IMG/VR virus record: IMGVR_UViG_3300044301_002013
Span: 1-22,521 of that record
Direction: 5' to 3' (one strand)
Length of the DNA stretch: 22,521 nt
From: a virus
Shown here: one piece after another, positions 21,601 to 22,521 of the stretch
Layout of the letters: every line of letters begins with the position of its first letter
Numbering within the stretch: position 1 is the first letter of the stretch
Translations under genes and position numbers: made by a program
The notes under the pieces: generated by a model
What the model saw: only the letters and a program-made list of their open reading frames with translations
Told to the model about the DNA's origin: nothing
The model's database searches: none

Positions 21601-22148
21601 TTCAAGATAGTAATACTCAAGTAATAAGAAGAAATGCAAATCTGCCAGCTCAAGAATCTACATTTTATTTAGAGTGTGTAACACAAGGTTCTACAGCAGG
21701 TAATTTAAGACAACAGAACGTAAATGATAGAATAATAAATTTACCCCCTAATACTATGGCTTATATAAATGTAGAGCTAACTGGAAATATAGTAGGAGGA
21801 ACAGGAGGAAATACAGGCAAAGTAGGATTCTTTGAGTATTATAGTGTGTTAAAAAGCCCAGCAAGTAACGAAAAATCATACGCAGGTTCAACAAGTCAAT
21901 ACAAAGATAAGGAACAAAGAGATAATGACTTCCCTGAACCTACAGTTGATATATCTACTTTTGGTTCAGACAATAGCTTAAAATTAACTATTACACATTC
22001 AGGCAATAATACAACAAACTGGCTGGCAAAAGTAAAATTATTAATTACAGGTATAGCCCCAAATGGAGAGCCTATAGGAGAAATTGCTATTTTCCAAAAT
22101 GGTTCAGGCATACTTTATCAAGACTTTGGATTTTTATTATGGAATTAG
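18612..22148 (+). CDS. Large tail-tip protein, probable baseplate/host-recognition role
   Basis: At 1178 residues this is the largest gene. The N-terminal ~300 residues (YDLDLQKAPNIRLNLNWLDIKEPDQRRSNFSQTIKIPFTDSNNNFFENWF..., then VPQLEGYIQLKSIYL) look like the core of flavobacterial tail proteins that attach to the tube. The middle (DFVKDLCSRYNLIVTSNPSNAKNLIIEPYQDYIAGGETKYWTDKLDVSKEQ) is a conserved hub-like stretch. Around residues 957-985 there is a strongly glycine-rich linker (GGNAGGLNGGGAGGGGG), followed by a Pro-rich IPISPPVALPMLP and a beta-rich C-terminal domain of about 190 residues that may contact the host surface. It precedes the tape measure gene. Confidence 0.55.
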   Translation: MNTRLVVYRPTLTDTLVVINNPGSTYPVSDSETVITTDGYSAVDRLVAGDTLTDNAGVIYGVIKSVDGASTVTLYSVTTAIPDNAMLFNLPEKPYDLDLQKAPNIRLNLNWLDIKEPDQRRSNFSQTIKIPFTDSNNNFFENWFDVNLDTLIYNTRKKFKAVILVDSVPQLEGYIQLKSIYLNSRLYEVVVFGDTANFFADIKGKKLREAFIRDDGTVDRQLDHRLTLANVEASWTTGVTTMLETTENDILYPIIDYGHTQLPLCDSMFWNPDYLDPLNANSEVGINSTWQGNVNYYGLITASNLKPAIRIQRLLKIIAARAGYTITSTFLGLNNNAQDIDTFFGRQFMTLAPQYERTRVKVYQGFSASTTTTVSELFGYNQASTGYAYNLNLEPIEFNIIESDTNGILNAVNFLGETVPTLYIPYDPDSGDEAPFGEVVIQVNFSLYLAPTTVAGTTIQSYNVTQSWNWNYGMAFTQQTVNVNPSVGAAGVEVQFTQTLSILDFVNYAPFMQVTIAPVFASGNLGNGLFLAGYYNGSIQTINLGEGLFNNGGINGEVIMEHNMPDITQGDFVKDLCSRYNLIVTSNPSNAKNLIIEPYQDYIAGGETKYWTDKLDVSKEQIIKSTNEMQKRTLLFSDLENQDILNKSYIDKWERVYGSIEQINNNDFATGNFKNHSIYAPFIAQGIGHWAYNMQGMTPNNQVAIAYNFEVDDNGNKHPITDGKPMLFYYSGTPITLTDMGDQWDNNWEFNIISGVYTMLGDTEALNVNNKFPLCTQYNLSTIGGGVNSATKILHWEYYNPQFLTGYTFNIFGDTQSIHGFYNDYWASYINEIYSDEARIMECNIHLNEDDIANFSFKNPVYIKNTLWRVLSVDSYVVGGNETTKVKLIKAISKLNYDCQYIQYAWTGSGQILFTNINTGDVGYNVTNECCKDANQTYWYEETLPNLGLGVCYWGMVAAGGNAGGLNGGGAGGGGGTPAGGEDIPISPPVALPMLPIQDSNTQVIRRNANLPAQESTFYLECVTQGSTAGNLRQQNVNDRIINLPPNTMAYINVELTGNIVGGTGGNTGKVGFFEYYSVLKSPASNEKSYAGSTSQYKDKEQRDNDFPEPTVDISTFGSDNSLKLTITHSGNNTTNWLAKVKLLITGIAPNGEPIGEIAIFQNGSGILYQDFGFLLWN

Positions 22149-22324
22149 ATATAAAAAAATTAGCTACTATGATTCCTCTAACATTAAATATTGTAACTAA
22201 AATAGATTTAGAGGATGAAGAATTACACTTTGTATATGGTCAAGAGGAATATACTAAAGATGTAGAAAAGGTAAAAAAACAATTTAAAAGACAACTAAAA
22301 AAAACATTTAGATTATGGCATTAG
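22139..22324 (+). CDS. Small hypothetical protein before the tape measure gene
   Basis: The 61-residue basic protein (MELDIKKLATMIPLTLNIVTKIDLEDEELHFVYGQEEYTKDVEKVKKQFKRQLKKTFRLWH) is predicted helical with a Lys-rich end and no motif. It overlaps the tail-tip gene by 10 bases and the tape measure gene by 10 bases. A small tail-assembly accessory is plausible by position only. Confidence 0.55.
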   Translation: MELDIKKLATMIPLTLNIVTKIDLEDEELHFVYGQEEYTKDVEKVKKQFKRQLKKTFRLWH

Positions 22325-22521
22325 GAATGAAAGAATTAGTATTATTTTTTAAGGCAGACACAAAAAAGGCTGAAAAAGATGTAAACAATTTAAGCAAAGG
22401 ATTAAATAGTGTTGGCACAAGTGGAAAGGTCGCATCAGGAGGATTGAAGATGATGGGTAATGGATTTAAATTTATAGGTGGAGCTTTAAAGGCAGCAGGG
22501 ATAGGATTATTTGTCAGTCCT
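22315..22521 (+). CDS. Tape measure protein, N-terminal fragment (3' end outside window)
   Basis: An ATG at 22315 opens a frame that runs off the window after 69 codons: MALGMKELVLFFKADTKKAEKDVNNLSKGL, then GTSGKVASGGLKMMGNGFKFIGGALKAAGIGLF. The 'LxFKADTKKAEKDVxxLxKGL' helix followed by Ala/Gly-rich hydrophobic segments is the typical beginning of a phage tape measure protein, which sets tail length and passes through the tube at ejection. A second possible start is the ATG at 22327. It fits with the tail chaperone encoded upstream. Confidence 0.75.
   Translation, partial: MALGMKELVLFFKADTKKAEKDVNNLSKGLNSVGTSGKVASGGLKMMGNGFKFIGGALKAAGIGLFVSP

Noticed and set aside
1-22521. tRNA genes, CRISPR arrays, insertion sequences, integrase and attachment sites
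   Set aside because: I looked for cloverleaf-like segments, regularly spaced repeats, transposase or integrase motifs and found none; nearly all bases are in coding frames.

Overview
The window reads as a 22.5 kb piece of a tailed (siphovirus-type) double-stranded DNA phage of a Bacteroidota host, most likely a member of the Flavobacteriia. The grounds are strongly AT-rich DNA, almost no Shine-Dalgarno-like sites (starts sit in A-rich runs such as taaaatatg), a promoter matching the Bacteroidota form TTG-N19-TAnnTTTG, signal peptides ending in ...SQ or ...AQ as is usual in flavobacteria, and protein families I recognise from that phage group. Every gene I can support is on the + strand. I see no integrase, tRNA, insertion sequence or CRISPR array.

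Layout. (1) 1-3238, head and neck genes: the end of an unidentified gene, a portal protein with an extra Cys/His-containing C-terminal domain, a head-tail adaptor-like protein, a possible tiny basic protein, and a small fibre/decoration-like protein. (2) 3238-6468, an envelope and lysis cassette: an outer-membrane barrel-like protein, a secreted Cys-rich protein with an LDL-receptor-A-like calcium loop, two small membrane proteins, a secreted thioredoxin-like protein lacking CxxC, an M15 peptidase endolysin and a 3TM-type holin. (3) 6472-9514, a metallophosphoesterase followed by early genes, including two DNA-binding regulators (an HTH_39-like winged helix and a Cro/XRE-type HTH) and an OB-fold-like ssDNA-binding candidate. 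(4) 9587-13786, replication and DNA metabolism: a replication initiator-like protein, a missed 47-residue membrane protein with a GTG start, a VRR-NUC nuclease, a sigma-like protein, an HNH nuclease, a ParB-methyltransferase fusion and a SpeD-like pyruvoyl decarboxylase. (5) 13786-22521, packaging and tail: small and large terminase, a tail assembly chaperone with a probable programmed -1 frameshift, two neck/tail-end proteins, two large tail proteins, a small ORF and the start of the tape measure protein.

How the parts work together. The gaps before the early operon (7204-7300) and before the replication operon (9515-9586) share one design: a 21-bp element TTAACAAT-N5-GTTAATAA placed exactly 61 bp upstream of the -7 box. 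This suggests one repressor, perhaps the XRE or HTH_39 protein encoded between them, controls both units. Late genes are packed with TAATG and ATGA stop/start overlaps, so translation is probably coupled. Three exported proteins of unknown role beside the lysis genes, and the SpeD-like decarboxylase beside a methyltransferase and the terminase, are the most intriguing accessory functions.

All assignments come from reading motifs and from memory of families; no search or structure prediction was run.
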